This document shows, in pieces, positions 1 to 8,459 of a stretch of DNA of 64,000 nt. Source of the stretch: JANQPX01 sp041398025 (GTDB lineage: Bacteria > Pseudomonadota > Alphaproteobacteria > Geminicoccales > Geminicoccaceae). Under the pieces are notes generated by a model that saw nothing but the letters and a program-made list of their open reading frames with translations, made no database searches and was not told where the DNA came from. A program made the translations under genes and the position numbers. The stretch spans positions 186,001 through 250,000 of the forward strand of contig JAWKVM010000008.1 of assembly GCA_041398025.1 (NCBI GenBank). Reading direction: 5' to 3'. Numbering within the stretch: the stretch's first letter is position 1; every line of letters starts with the position of its first letter.

Positions 1-78
1 TCACATGCTGTTGATGGGTTTTTGGCGGAGCGGTGCTGCTCGCCGGACTCTGAGAGGGCAACACGGGAAAGGACGTTC

Positions 79-471
79 ATGATCGGCAACAAGGTGACCG
101 AGGAGTTGACGGTAAGCCCGCAGATCACGGCCGACGACATCCAGGCGATCAAGGCGGCCGGCTTTCGTTCGGTGCTGTGCAACCGGCCGGATGGCGAGGA
201 GTCGCGGCAGCCGGCGTTCGCGGCGATCGAGGCGGCAGCCACGGCCGCCGGGCTGGAGGTGCGCCATCAGCCCGTGGCTTCCGGCCAGATGACCAAAGAG
301 GATGTCGCCGCCTTCAAGGCGGCGCTCGCGACGCTGCCGGGGCCCGTCTTCGCCTATTGCCGCAGCGGCACGCGCTGCATCACGCTCTGGGCGCTTGGCG
401 AAAGCGCCGAGCGGCCGATGCCCGAAGTGCTGCAGATGGCGCGCGACGCCGGCTACGATCTGGGCGGCTGA
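79..471 (+). CDS. TIGR01244/DUF442 family protein with rhodanese-type active loop
   Basis: A 130-residue single-domain protein of the DUF442 (beta-lactamase-hydrolase-like, Blh N-domain) family. The dual-specificity-phosphatase-like fold carries a rhodanese-like loop, YCRSGTR, with the presumed catalytic Cys at about residue 94. Family members are linked to sulfide and persulfide handling or biofilm control, but here there is no fused metallo-hydrolase domain, so the substrate is open. The ATG was chosen because GGAAAGGA lies just upstream; the earlier in-frame ATG has no comparable site. The gene converges on the next one, and the two stop codons sit inside one TGATCA palindrome with no space between them. 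Family confident, function not. Confidence 0.8.
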   Translation: MIGNKVTEELTVSPQITADDIQAIKAAGFRSVLCNRPDGEESRQPAFAAIEAAATAAGLEVRHQPVASGQMTKEDVAAFKAALATLPGPVFAYCRSGTRCITLWALGESAERPMPEVLQMARDAGYDLGG

Positions 472-1770
472 TCACTCGACGGCAGCGGCGTCCGGGGCCG
501 CCGCTTCGGACCGCGCAGGACCATCGGCCACGGTCTCGCGCAGACGCTTTTCCACTTTTTGCGCATCGCTCTCGGCGCCGGCGTCCTTGAAGGTGGCAAT
601 CGCCTGCTCGAGCGCTCTGATCGAGGCCTGGCGCAGGCTCTGATCGCCGCTGATATCGGCGAGACCGCCGAGCGAGACGCCGAGATGATGCTGGGCGGCC
701 GCCCAGAGCAGCGGGGTTTCGCTGGGCTCGAACTCGCCAAGGGCGTCGCGGCTGGCGGCCGCCGCTTCCTCCAGGATCTTGCCCTTGCGCTCGCGCTTGC
801 CGAGCAAAGCGAGGGCGTAGCCGAGGTCGCTCCGGGCGATCGCCCAGCGCATGCGGTCCCGCTCCTTCGGCCATTCGCCGAGCACGGCCTTGAACGCGAG
901 GATGGCGTCGTTCAGCTCGCGCGTGCCGGAATTCCGCTCGGCGCTGGAGAGCAGGTTGAGGCCGAGGAGATACTGGTCTTCCGCCCAGTTGCTGTCGGCC
1001 GCGGCCTGGTCGCCGGACGGTGACGACGCTTCGCCGTCGCCGGCAAGCTCGGGCGTGGCGGACAGGCTGCCGAACTGGTAGAGGCCGAGGGTGCGGTCCT
1101 GGTGTTCCGGCTCGACCGGGTCGGCCAGCGCCACCGCCTCGACCGCAGGGCCCGGCTCGACGGCGGCGGGCTGTTCGGCGGCCGGAGCTTCCTCGCTTGC
1201 GGCGGGGACCGCTGTGGCCTGGCTCTCGGCGACCTGCAGGCTCGCGAGCAGCGTTTCCCGGCGGATCGCCAGGCCCGCGATATGGCGATCCAGGCTCTCC
1301 GCGCGCTTCTGGCGCTCGGCGGCGCCGACTTCGGCCTGGTGAAGCTGGCCTTCGACCTCTTCGACACTATCCGCGAGGCGGTTTCGGCGCCGGTCGAGGA
1401 CGGCCAGGTCGGTCTCGATGGCGGTGAGCGCCCGGACCTGCTCCTGCAGATCGTGGATGGCGGAATCGGCACGATCCCTGGCGACGGCACGGTTGGATTC
1501 GAGCAGCGCGAGCTCGGTGGCCGCATCCAGGATCTTCGCTTCGAGATCCGCGAACCTGGCTGCGGCTTCCTGTTCCTTTTGATAATCGCGCTCGATGCTG
1601 GAGAGGGTTTCGGCCCTGCTTTCGGCCTGCAGCTCGGCGCGCTCCAGCATGCCGGTCAAGCGCGAGGTCTCCGCGCGCCAGAGCTCGCGTTCCGCCTGAT
1701 GCCTGAGCTCGACATAGCCGATTGCACCGGCGCTGACCGCGATCAGCAGCAGCAGAACGCCCGGTCTCAT
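472..1770 (-). CDS. Membrane-anchored coiled-coil protein with C-terminal TPR-like helices
   Basis: 432 residues, family not recognised. An N-terminal hydrophobic segment (about residues 1-20, LLLLIAVSAGAIGYVEL) acts as a membrane anchor. It is followed by a long heptad-rich coiled coil (about 22-195), an Ala/Pro/Glu-rich flexible linker (about 196-260) and a C-terminal alpha-helical region (about 285-410). The last part contains W/L/A/Y patterns such as WAIARSDLGYALALLG and AAAQHHLGVSLGGLA that resemble degenerate TPRs. This layout suits an envelope-spanning scaffold with its body in the periplasm. It is transcribed away from the BRCT-MerR-TPR gene, with 307 bp of shared upstream region. Function unknown. 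Confidence 0.7.
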   Translation of the reverse strand: MRPGVLLLLIAVSAGAIGYVELRHQAERELWRAETSRLTGMLERAELQAESRAETLSSIERDYQKEQEAAARFADLEAKILDAATELALLESNRAVARDRADSAIHDLQEQVRALTAIETDLAVLDRRRNRLADSVEEVEGQLHQAEVGAAERQKRAESLDRHIAGLAIRRETLLASLQVAESQATAVPAASEEAPAAEQPAAVEPGPAVEAVALADPVEPEHQDRTLGLYQFGSLSATPELAGDGEASSPSGDQAAADSNWAEDQYLLGLNLLSSAERNSGTRELNDAILAFKAVLGEWPKERDRMRWAIARSDLGYALALLGKRERKGKILEEAAAASRDALGEFEPSETPLLWAAAQHHLGVSLGGLADISGDQSLRQASIRALEQAIATFKDAGAESDAQKVEKRLRETVADGPARSEAAAPDAAAVE

Positions 1771-2077
1771 CGCCGGGGCCTGTCCGTTGGCGGCGCCGGT
1801 CTGGCGTCCGTCGAACCGGGGCGTGACCTCTGCATGATGGGTGCTGGAATTCTACGTATAGTTGATGATCCGTTCTGTCCTGTCCTACCAGCTTCGACGC
1901 GGCGAGCGCAATGGGAAAGGAAAAGTGAAACTACCCACAGCTTTTGCAGGACCGCCCGTTGAAGAGGTATTCCGCATAGTGTACGTAAAATGGGCTGTCT
2001 GACCAGGAGGGCGATCGACGTTCATGCTGACGGCGGCATCGTCCTGGCTGAGATGACCCTCCAACCGAGTTGGAGCC
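1771..2077. promoter_or_regulatory. Divergent intergenic region with a hairpin over the downstream SD
   Basis: This 307-bp gap separates two divergently transcribed genes and must hold both promoters; no convincing -35/-10 pair stands out. The notable element is at its right edge. CTCCAAC (2059-2065) and GTTGGAG (2069-2075) form a perfect 7-bp stem with a CGA loop, and the right arm contains the GGAG Shine-Dalgarno of the next gene. No small coding region is supported in between. Confidence 0.5.
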
Positions 2078-3214
2078 ATGATCGACTTCAACGATAAAGT
2101 CGTGACCATCGTCGGTCGGCTTGCGACCCTTCCGAGCGAACGCGCCCACGAGGCCGTCGCCGCCGCGGGTGGCGCGGTGCGCCGCGGTCAGCCGCGGCAT
2201 GGCGGCCTGCTGGTGGTCGGTCGTCTCGCTTTTCGCCAGCTCGATCGGGGTGGTCTTCGGCGGCGCATCTCGGCGGCCGACGACGCCGGCGCGCGCTGCA
2301 TCGGCGAATCCATGTTTCTCGAAGCGCTCGGCCTCATGGCCCCGCAGACATCGGCGGCCGCGGGCGTGGTCGATCTGGAAAAGCTGCCGGAGAAGACCGG
2401 GCTGGACGTGGACACGCTCCGGCTCCTGATCCTGTTCGACGTGATCCGGCCGAGGGACAACCAGTGCAGCTTTCGCGATCTGGTGGCGGCGCGCGAGGTG
2501 GCGCGGCTGCTCGCCGAGGGCATCGGGCTCGGCGACGTGATCGAGGGCGCGCATCGCATCGCCGACAACCGGCCGCAGCGGCGCTCGGGGCCGTTCGACC
2601 AGGATCAGCCGCTGGCAAGGCTGCGTCTGGTGAGCGATCAATACGGCCAGATCGTGCATCAGATCGGATCGTCGCTCGCCGATCTGAACGGGCAGCTGCG
2701 GCTGCCGCTGCCGGATGCCGACAACCCGGCGGTCGACGAGCTGTTCGAGGCGGCCGAGGAGGCGGAGTGGCTGGGCGAGCTGCCGGTGGCGGCGAAGCTC
2801 TATCAGCGCTGCATGCGCCTCGACCGCAAGGACCCAATCGCCCCCTTCAACCTCGCCAATGTGCTGCGTGAGTCCGACGACATCGACGGTGCGGTGTTCC
2901 ATCTGCGCCTGGCGCTCGGCCTCGATCCGCATTTTGCCGACGCCTGGTACAATCTGGCGCTGATCATGGACGGCAAGGGCGAGAAGCGCGCCGCGATGGA
3001 AGGCTTCGAGCGGGCGATCGCCGCCGATCCGAATTATGCCGATCCGATCTACAACCTGGCGCAGCTCCATTTCGACGACGAGGATTTCCAGGAAGCGGAG
3101 CGGCTGTGGACGCGCTATATCGCGCTCGATCCCGACAGCGAGTGGAGCCGGCGCGCCCGTCACGGCGTCGCCCTTTGCCGCCGCCAGGTCCCGCGGGGAC
3201 TGCCGTTGACCTGA
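2078..3214 (+). CDS. BRCT - MerR-like HTH - TPR protein
   Basis: 378 residues with three recognisable parts. Residues about 1-80 resemble a BRCT domain of the NAD-ligase type (MIDFNDKVVTIVGRLATLP with following Gly-rich strands). Residues about 95-155 look like a MerR-type winged helix (TGLDVDTLRLLILFDVI followed by SFRDLVAAREVARLLAEG). Residues about 235-365 are TPR repeats with canonical W/Y-N-L and A-DP-Y/F positions (DAWYNLALIM, DPNYADPIYNLAQLHF). The combination suggests a cytoplasmic regulator that binds DNA or phosphopeptides and scaffolds partners. The ATG follows TTGGAGCC, and that SD lies in a hairpin. Domain calls are by eye: TPR is sure, MerR and BRCT are likely. Confidence 0.8.
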   Translation: MIDFNDKVVTIVGRLATLPSERAHEAVAAAGGAVRRGQPRHGGLLVVGRLAFRQLDRGGLRRRISAADDAGARCIGESMFLEALGLMAPQTSAAAGVVDLEKLPEKTGLDVDTLRLLILFDVIRPRDNQCSFRDLVAAREVARLLAEGIGLGDVIEGAHRIADNRPQRRSGPFDQDQPLARLRLVSDQYGQIVHQIGSSLADLNGQLRLPLPDADNPAVDELFEAAEEAEWLGELPVAAKLYQRCMRLDRKDPIAPFNLANVLRESDDIDGAVFHLRLALGLDPHFADAWYNLALIMDGKGEKRAAMEGFERAIAADPNYADPIYNLAQLHFDDEDFQEAERLWTRYIALDPDSEWSRRARHGVALCRRQVPRGLPLT

Positions 3215-3280
3215 CGGCGCGGCGCGCCCGCCTCCTCGTCGCCTTCATGCCGGATCACCGACCCATCTGAAGTCAGGGCA

Positions 3281-3300
3281 GGCCGACCTTCGGCCCCCCC
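3281..3300. terminator. Short hairpin between converging genes
   Basis: GGCCGA and TCGGCC form a 6-bp perfect stem with a 3-nt loop, followed by C5T3. It sits between the ends of the TPR gene and the Kef-type antiporter gene. The T-tract is poor, so intrinsic termination is only possible. Confidence 0.3.
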
Positions 3301-3301
3301 T

Positions 3302-5257
3302 TTAGCCGGGGACGGGGTCTTTTTGCTTGGCGCTGATCGGGACGGGGTCGGGGGCGAGGTCCTCGACCATGTCGTCGGTCGCCGTGTCGATCAGGCGGGC
3401 TGCGCCGATCTCCTCGAGCGGCAGCTGGTCGGCGTCCTCGGCCTGCATCTCCTGGACGGCATGCAGTTCCTCCATGTCGGAGACGACGGTCATCGACGCC
3501 GGCTCCATGGCGACGGGCTCCGTGACGACGGGCTCGGCCGGCGTTTCGGCAGCGGCGACGGTCACATCTTCGATCGCGACCGGCGTAGCCGCGATCACGG
3601 CCGGTGCCGAAGCAATGGCGCCGCCCGGCGCCTCGACCGGCTTCGGCTCCTCGTCGGGCTCGTAGAGCAGGATGGCGCGCTGGGCGATGTCGAGGGCAGT
3701 GGTCAGCCCGTCGACCACGACGGCGTTGGCGCCGGCTCCGCGCAGGCCGTCGACGCCGCTGGCATCGGCGCTGCGCGCGATGATGCGCAACTTGGGGTAG
3801 AGGCTGCGGATCAGGGTGATGACGCGCACGGCCATGGCCTGATCGTAGATGGCGATGATCACCAGCTTGGCCTGGCCGACATGGGCGGCCTTCAGCACCT
3901 CGGTACGCGCGGCATTGCCGAAATAGATCGGCAGCTTCCGCGCCTGGCTGGCGCGCACGCGCCTGGGATCGTAGTCGAGGGCGAGCACGGGCAGCTGCAG
4001 GCCGACCAGATGGCGGGTGACGGCCATGCCGACCTGGCCGAAGCCGATCACCACGACGTGGTTGCGCTGATCCGCGGTGCCGGCAGCCAGCTCCTTCAGG
4101 GAGGCCGCGGCCTGGCCCTCGATCTGGTTGAGATGGCGGCGGGTGAAGGCCGCCATGATCGGGGTCATGGCCATGGAAAAGGCGACCGCGACCGTGAGCA
4201 GCTGGACGTCGCTGCCGACGAACAGGCCTGTGGTGGCGGCGAGGCCCAGCAGCACGAAGGCGAATTCGCTGCCCTGGCCGAGCAGGCCGCCGAGCAGGAG
4301 GGACTGGCGGACCGGGAAGCCGAGACCGATCGAGAGGCCGGCGAGCAGCACGGCCTTGAGCAGCAGCAGGCCGACCGCGACGATCAGGATGGCATGCAGG
4401 TTCTCGATGGCAAAGCTGAGATCGACGGTCATGCCGACGGTCATGAAGAAGAAGCCGAGAAGGAGGCCGCGGAACGGCGCGATGTCGGCGGCGACCTGGT
4501 GGCGGTATTCGGTGTCGGCGACCATCAGCCCGGCGACGAAGGCACCGAGGGCCATGGAGAGGCCTGCGGACTCCGTGGCGAAGCTGGCGCCGAGCACCAC
4601 CACCAGGGTGGTCGCGGTGAACACTTCCGACGCGCTGATCGTGGCGATGAAGTCGAACAGCGGGCGCAGCAGGTAGCGCGCGACCACGACCACCACGAGC
4701 AGGACCAGAACGGCCTTGACCCCGGCGACGCCGAGTGCTGCCCAGATCGAGTCGCCGCCTTCGCTCAGCACCTCGACCAGCACCAGCAGCGGGCCGACCG
4801 CGATGTCCTGCACCAGGAGGATGGCGATCGCCATGCGGCCGAGCTGGGTGAGCGTGCGGCCCCAGTCGCGCAGCACCTGGAGCACGATCGCGGTCGAGGA
4901 CAGCGCGAGCGCGCCGCCCATGACCACGGCGCGCTCCGCCGGCAGGCCGAGGGCATGCGCCATGGCGGCGATCACCACGGCGGTCACCAGGAGCTGGGTG
5001 ATCGCGAGCATGTAGATCCTGGTCTCGAACAGCTTCAGGCGTTCGAGCTTCAGCTCGAGACCGAGGGTGAAGAGCAGGAACACGACGCCGAGCTCGGCGA
5101 AGTGGCGCACGGCCTCCAGATGTTCGATGACGCCCAGGCCGGACGGACCGATCGCGGCGCCGCCGATCAGAAAGCCGAGCACCGTTCCGAGACGCAGCCG
5201 ATCGAACAACGCGGCAAACGCGATGAAGAACAACAGAACGATGAGCGTCTCGTGCAC
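3302..5257 (-). CDS. Kef-type K+/H+ (CPA2) antiporter with RCK domain and long C-tail
   Basis: 651 residues. The first ~400 form a CPA2 monovalent cation:proton antiporter membrane domain, with family motifs such as GFLIGGAAIGPSGLG, LLFTLGLEL, GGALALSSTAIVLQVL and GQGSEFAFVLLGLA. A TrkA-N/RCK Rossmann domain follows (about 415-530; VVVIGFGQVGMAVTRHL, then LALDYDPRRV) for NAD(H) gating. The final ~110 residues are an Ala/Pro/Glu/Asp-rich, probably disordered extension not usual in KefB/KefC. Likely role: regulated potassium efflux and cytoplasmic pH control in the inner membrane. The start is GTG behind AAGGG. No KefF/KefG partner gene is adjacent. Confidence 0.9.
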   Translation of the reverse strand: MHETLIVLLFFIAFAALFDRLRLGTVLGFLIGGAAIGPSGLGVIEHLEAVRHFAELGVVFLLFTLGLELKLERLKLFETRIYMLAITQLLVTAVVIAAMAHALGLPAERAVVMGGALALSSTAIVLQVLRDWGRTLTQLGRMAIAILLVQDIAVGPLLVLVEVLSEGGDSIWAALGVAGVKAVLVLLVVVVVARYLLRPLFDFIATISASEVFTATTLVVVLGASFATESAGLSMALGAFVAGLMVADTEYRHQVAADIAPFRGLLLGFFFMTVGMTVDLSFAIENLHAILIVAVGLLLLKAVLLAGLSIGLGFPVRQSLLLGGLLGQGSEFAFVLLGLAATTGLFVGSDVQLLTVAVAFSMAMTPIMAAFTRRHLNQIEGQAAASLKELAAGTADQRNHVVVIGFGQVGMAVTRHLVGLQLPVLALDYDPRRVRASQARKLPIYFGNAARTEVLKAAHVGQAKLVIIAIYDQAMAVRVITLIRSLYPKLRIIARSADASGVDGLRGAGANAVVVDGLTTALDIAQRAILLYEPDEEPKPVEAPGGAIASAPAVIAATPVAIEDVTVAAAETPAEPVVTEPVAMEPASMTVVSDMEELHAVQEMQAEDADQLPLEEIGAARLIDTATDDMVEDLAPDPVPISAKQKDPVPG

Positions 5258-5833
5258 CTTTATCCCTTAACGGTAGAGTGGCCTTCCAGCAACAAAACGG
5301 GCCAGGCCCGACGTCGATCGCGGAGCATGCTCCCGGTCAAGGAGCCTGCTGTCCGGCAACCTCCGAGCAGCCAGCCAAAAACGTCGACCATGGTGACAAT
5401 CTTGAGCAGAACCCAGGATGAACGTTGCTCGCGGCGAAACGAGCCCCGATCATCCTTTCAGGGTAAACTTCTAAACCTGGGGTTGCAACTAGATTCCCGC
5501 GTGCGATCGCCGCATGTGAACTGTAGCCGATAGTCCTTTCCGAAAGGTCAAAGCCGGGCAGGAAATGTGACGGTTCTTCACGTCCGTCCGGTGTTGGCGG
5601 GTTTGGGAACGGGCGGCTCTGAAGGGGGGTGTTCGAAGCGGTCGTGCCACGGCAACATGAGCGGCCCGACCCCGTCTCGTCCAGCAAAGGCGGTGGCGAT
5701 TTCTGCACGGATTCTCCCAACTCAGCCCGTGGCCGAACGTGTGCCAGCCTTCAGGCTCTTTAATGCCAACGCGAAAAAAGCCGCGCTTATTCCGCCGAAA
5801 CGGGCTGGGCCCGGCCTTTCGGCCGGCACCTGC
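5258..5833. other. 576-bp gap without a supported gene
   Basis: The gap lies between the antiporter start and the end of the OmpA-like gene, both on the minus strand. The left part must hold the antiporter promoter. The right part holds the terminator listed separately. A 127-codon reading frame inside has proline/arginine-rich composition and no domain, so it is not called. Confidence 0.5.
5774..5828 (-). terminator. Probable terminator after the OmpA-like gene
   Basis: Reading the minus strand just past the stop of the OmpA-like gene, CCGGCC-GAAA-GGCCGG gives a 6-bp GC stem with a GNRA tetraloop. A weaker AGCC...GGCT pairing follows and runs into T6. The order hairpin then T-run fits intrinsic termination, although the T-run is about 35 nt beyond the strong stem. 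Confidence 0.5.
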
Positions 5834-6979
5834 TCAGACGCTGCCGAGATTGACCAGCGTGACGCGGCGGTTCAGCGCCTTGCCCTGATCGCTCCGGTTG
5901 TCGGCAACCGGCCGCTCCTCGCCGAAGCCCTTCACCTCGAGCCGATCGGCGGGAATGTCGTACTGATCGGTGAGCATGCGCACCACGGCGATGGCGCGCC
6001 GGTAGGAGAGATCGACATTGTAGCCGGCTTCGCCGTCGCCATCGGTATGGCCCTCGACCAGGATGCGGCGGTCGGCAAGACCGGGTGCGCCCAGTGCGTT
6101 GGCGATCTCCAGGATCTGGGCACGGGCCTCGCCCTCGACACGGTCGGAATCGACCGCGAAGTTGACGGTCAGATCGACGCGGGCCTCGGCGCCCTCGGCA
6201 AGGCTCTGCTCGATCACTGCGGCCGAGGTCACGGCGGGGCGCTCGATCAGCGAGGCCTGCATGACCGGGCTGCCGATCGCGCTTTGATGCTCGTAGCAGC
6301 TATCCGGCCCGCGCGTGATCAGACCGCCGCGGTCGCTGTCCTCGAAGTCGGTGCGATCGGCCTGCACGCCGATCCAGACGGCGCCGGTCAGAACGCTGCC
6401 GGTGAAGCCGGTCCGCTCCAGCGTCGCATGGATGAAGCAGGCGCTGTCGAGATTCGAGGAGTCGAAGCTGACCCGCCTGATGTAGGTATCGCTGAAGTCG
6501 GCGCCTTCCAGGTTGGCGTTCGAGAAGGTGACGCGCTCCAGGATGGCGCCGCTGAAGTTCGCGCCTTCGAGATTGGTGTTCGAGAAGTTGACGCGCTCCA
6601 GGGTGTAGCCTGAGAAGTCATAGCCGCTGAGATCCATGCCGTCGAAATCATTGCGGCGGATGAGCCCATCCTCGGCCAGGATCTCGGCGTCGTAGCGCCC
6701 CGGCGTCCGATGTTCGCGGATGCGGGTCCGCTCGCCTGCGTCGATGCGCACGCCCGGCGCGGACACACCGTCGCCGTCGACGCGAACCCCGGGGGCGCTG
6801 ACACCTTCCTCGTCGACGGTGACGCCCGGTGTCCGGATGCCTTCGTCGGTAATCTCCACGCCAGGTGCCTTGATGCCGTTCTCGTCGATGGTGATACCCG
6901 GAAGGCTGATGCCGTCGGCGAGCGCCGTCTGGGTCAAGAGTGCGATTGCAAGCGCGGGCAGGGCGGATTTCAAGGGCAT
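5834..6979 (-). CDS. Secreted dodecapeptide-repeat / pentapeptide-repeat / OmpA-C fusion
   Basis: 381 residues. A Sec signal peptide (1-21, ending TALA) is followed by five exact 12-residue repeats starting with PG at residues 27, 39, 51, 63 and 75 (pattern PGVxVDxxGVSA). Pentapeptide repeats run over about 115-205 (VNFSNTNLEGANFSGAILER style, A(D/N)LxX). The OmpA-like peptidoglycan-binding domain spans about 265-381, with ILVEGHTDGDGEAGYNVDLS and a Lys-Ala-Leu-Asn-Arg-Arg end. The OmpA domain would tie it to peptidoglycan in the periplasm, and the solenoids form a rigid arm. The start was moved to the ATG after GGAGAGAAACG because it begins the signal peptide. Partner unknown. Confidence 0.85.
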   Translation of the reverse strand: MPLKSALPALAIALLTQTALADGISLPGITIDENGIKAPGVEITDEGIRTPGVTVDEEGVSAPGVRVDGDGVSAPGVRIDAGERTRIREHRTPGRYDAEILAEDGLIRRNDFDGMDLSGYDFSGYTLERVNFSNTNLEGANFSGAILERVTFSNANLEGADFSDTYIRRVSFDSSNLDSACFIHATLERTGFTGSVLTGAVWIGVQADRTDFEDSDRGGLITRGPDSCYEHQSAIGSPVMQASLIERPAVTSAAVIEQSLAEGAEARVDLTVNFAVDSDRVEGEARAQILEIANALGAPGLADRRILVEGHTDGDGEAGYNVDLSYRRAIAVVRMLTDQYDIPADRLEVKGFGEERPVADNRSDQGKALNRRVTLVNLGSV

Positions 6980-7297
6980 CGTTTCTCTCCTTTTATCTTT
7001 TGGTTCATGGGCTTGCCGCGGAGCCGACCGACGGTGCCGCCGAAGAATGTCGCTAAATCCGGTGTTCTTAAACCAGGGCCCGCCTGAACCCAAGCTGACC
7101 AAAAAAAGAACCCGCCGATTTCGACGGGTTCTTCTTGGTCTCAGCTTGCCGATGGCCAAACACCGTGTCTGGCAAGGCAGCTTGATGCATCGTCAGTCAC
7201 CGGCGGGGCAGGTTCGCCTCAAACCCTTCCCATCGGCGACGTCAACGAGGTCCCCGCGGGACCCGCTGTCCTCGCAGGACCCGCTGTCGCCGTGCGA
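6980..7297. other. 318-bp gap between the BMP operon end and the OmpA-like gene
   Basis: The gap contains the minus-strand terminator of the upstream operon (listed separately) and presumably the promoter of the OmpA-like gene. A 12-bp direct repeat, GGACCCGCTGTC, occurs twice near 7260-7290. No gene is seen. Confidence 0.5.
7101..7133 (-). terminator. Rho-independent terminator of the BMP importer operon
   Basis: CGGGTTCTT/AAGAACCCG arms (7125-7133 and 7106-7114) form a 9-bp perfect stem with a 10-nt loop. On the minus strand it is followed directly by a T-run (A7 on the plus strand). It lies about 165 bp past the stop of the substrate-binding protein gene, the last gene of the operon. Confidence 0.85.
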
Positions 7298-8383
7298 CTA
7301 TTTGGGGATGGTGCCTTGGACGCCCTCGACATACCAATCCATCTTGAGGAGGTCCTCGTCGGAGACGGTCTCGCCTTCGGCGACCACCTGCTCGCCGGCC
7401 TGGTTGTTGATCGGTCCGGCGAAGGGGTGGATCGAGCCGTCGATGATGCCCTGCTTGACCGCATCGGCGGCGGCGGCGACGTCGGCCGGCACGCCCGGGC
7501 CGTAGGGGGCCATCTCGACCATGCCCTGCTTGAGACCGTACCAGACGTCCGCGCTCTCCCAGCTGCCGTCCATCACCGCCTTGGTGCGCTCGACGTAATA
7601 TTCGTCCCAATGGTCGACGATCGCGGTGAGCTGCGCCTTGGGCGCGAACTTCGCCATGTCCGAAGCCTGGCCGAAGGCGAGCACGCCGCGCTCCTCCGCG
7701 ACCTGCAGCGGCGCCGGGCTGTCGGTATGCTGGGAGATGATGTCGGCGCCCTGGTCGATCAGGGTCTTCGCGGCATCCGCTTCCTTGCCCGGATCATACC
7801 AGCTGTTCACCCAGACCACCTTGACCTCGGCGTCGGGGTTGACCTTGCGCATGGCGATGGTGAAGGCGTTGATGCCGCGGATCACCTCGGGGATCGGGAA
7901 GGAACCGATATAGCCGATGGTGTTGGACTTGGTCAGGTGACCGGCGATGGTGCCGATGACCGAGCGCCCTTCATAGAAGCGGGCGGCGTAGGTGGAGAGA
8001 TTGTCGGCGCGCTTGTAGCCGGTGGCGTGCTCGAACTTCACGTCGGGGAATTGCTTCGCGACCTTCACCGTGGCGTTCATGAAGCCGAAGGAGGTGGTGA
8101 AGATCAGGTTGTGACCGTCGGCGGCGAGCTGGCGGATCACGCGCTCGGCGTCCGGGCCCTCGCTGACATTCTCGACATAGCTGGTCTTGACCTTGTCGCC
8201 GAACGCGGCGTCGATCGCCTGGCGGCCGACATCGTGGCGATAGGTCCAGCCATGGTCGCCGACCGGACCGACATAGACGAAGCCGACCTTGGTCGGATCC
8301 TCCTGGGCCTGGGCGCCGGCAGCAGCCAGGGCGCTGACCGCCAGGGCGGCAAGGGTGGTGCGCAACAGACGGCTCTTGGACAT
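7298..8383 (-). CDS. BMP-family ABC transporter substrate-binding protein
   Basis: 361 residues with a signal peptide (1-26, ...ALAAAGAQA) and a BMP/Med lipoprotein-like periplasmic binding fold (KVGFVYVGPVGDHGWTYRHDVGRQ; FTTSFGFMNATVKVAKQFPDVKFEHATGYK). The family binds nucleosides such as guanosine or inosine, or purine-like ligands, and delivers them to the membrane complex. No lipobox Cys is present, so it should be a free periplasmic protein. The ATG was chosen behind GAGGGAG. It is the last gene of the operon, after the ATPase and two permeases. The exact ligand cannot be read from sequence. Confidence 0.92.
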   Translation of the reverse strand: MSKSRLLRTTLAALAVSALAAAGAQAQEDPTKVGFVYVGPVGDHGWTYRHDVGRQAIDAAFGDKVKTSYVENVSEGPDAERVIRQLAADGHNLIFTTSFGFMNATVKVAKQFPDVKFEHATGYKRADNLSTYAARFYEGRSVIGTIAGHLTKSNTIGYIGSFPIPEVIRGINAFTIAMRKVNPDAEVKVVWVNSWYDPGKEADAAKTLIDQGADIISQHTDSPAPLQVAEERGVLAFGQASDMAKFAPKAQLTAIVDHWDEYYVERTKAVMDGSWESADVWYGLKQGMVEMAPYGPGVPADVAAAADAVKQGIIDGSIHPFAGPINNQAGEQVVAEGETVSDEDLLKMDWYVEGVQGTIPK

Positions 8384-8459
8384 CAACGAAACTCCCTCGG
8401 TTTTGCTTGTCCGTTCATGACGGATTCGATGCAATGAATGCGCCAGGTCCCGGCAGGAC

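Noticed and set aside
469..474. Shared stop-codon palindrome TGATCA between two converging genes as a control element
   Set aside because: Such adjacency of stop codons is common in compact genomes and nothing else supports a role.
3323..5533. A 736-codon plus-strand frame over the antiporter gene
   Set aside because: Antisense shadow with Gly/His/Asp/Glu/Gln-rich low-complexity sequence and no family match.
5337..5720. A 127-codon minus-strand frame in the gap before the antiporter
   Set aside because: Composition rich in Pro/Ser/Arg, no SD, no domain and poor third-position GC preference.
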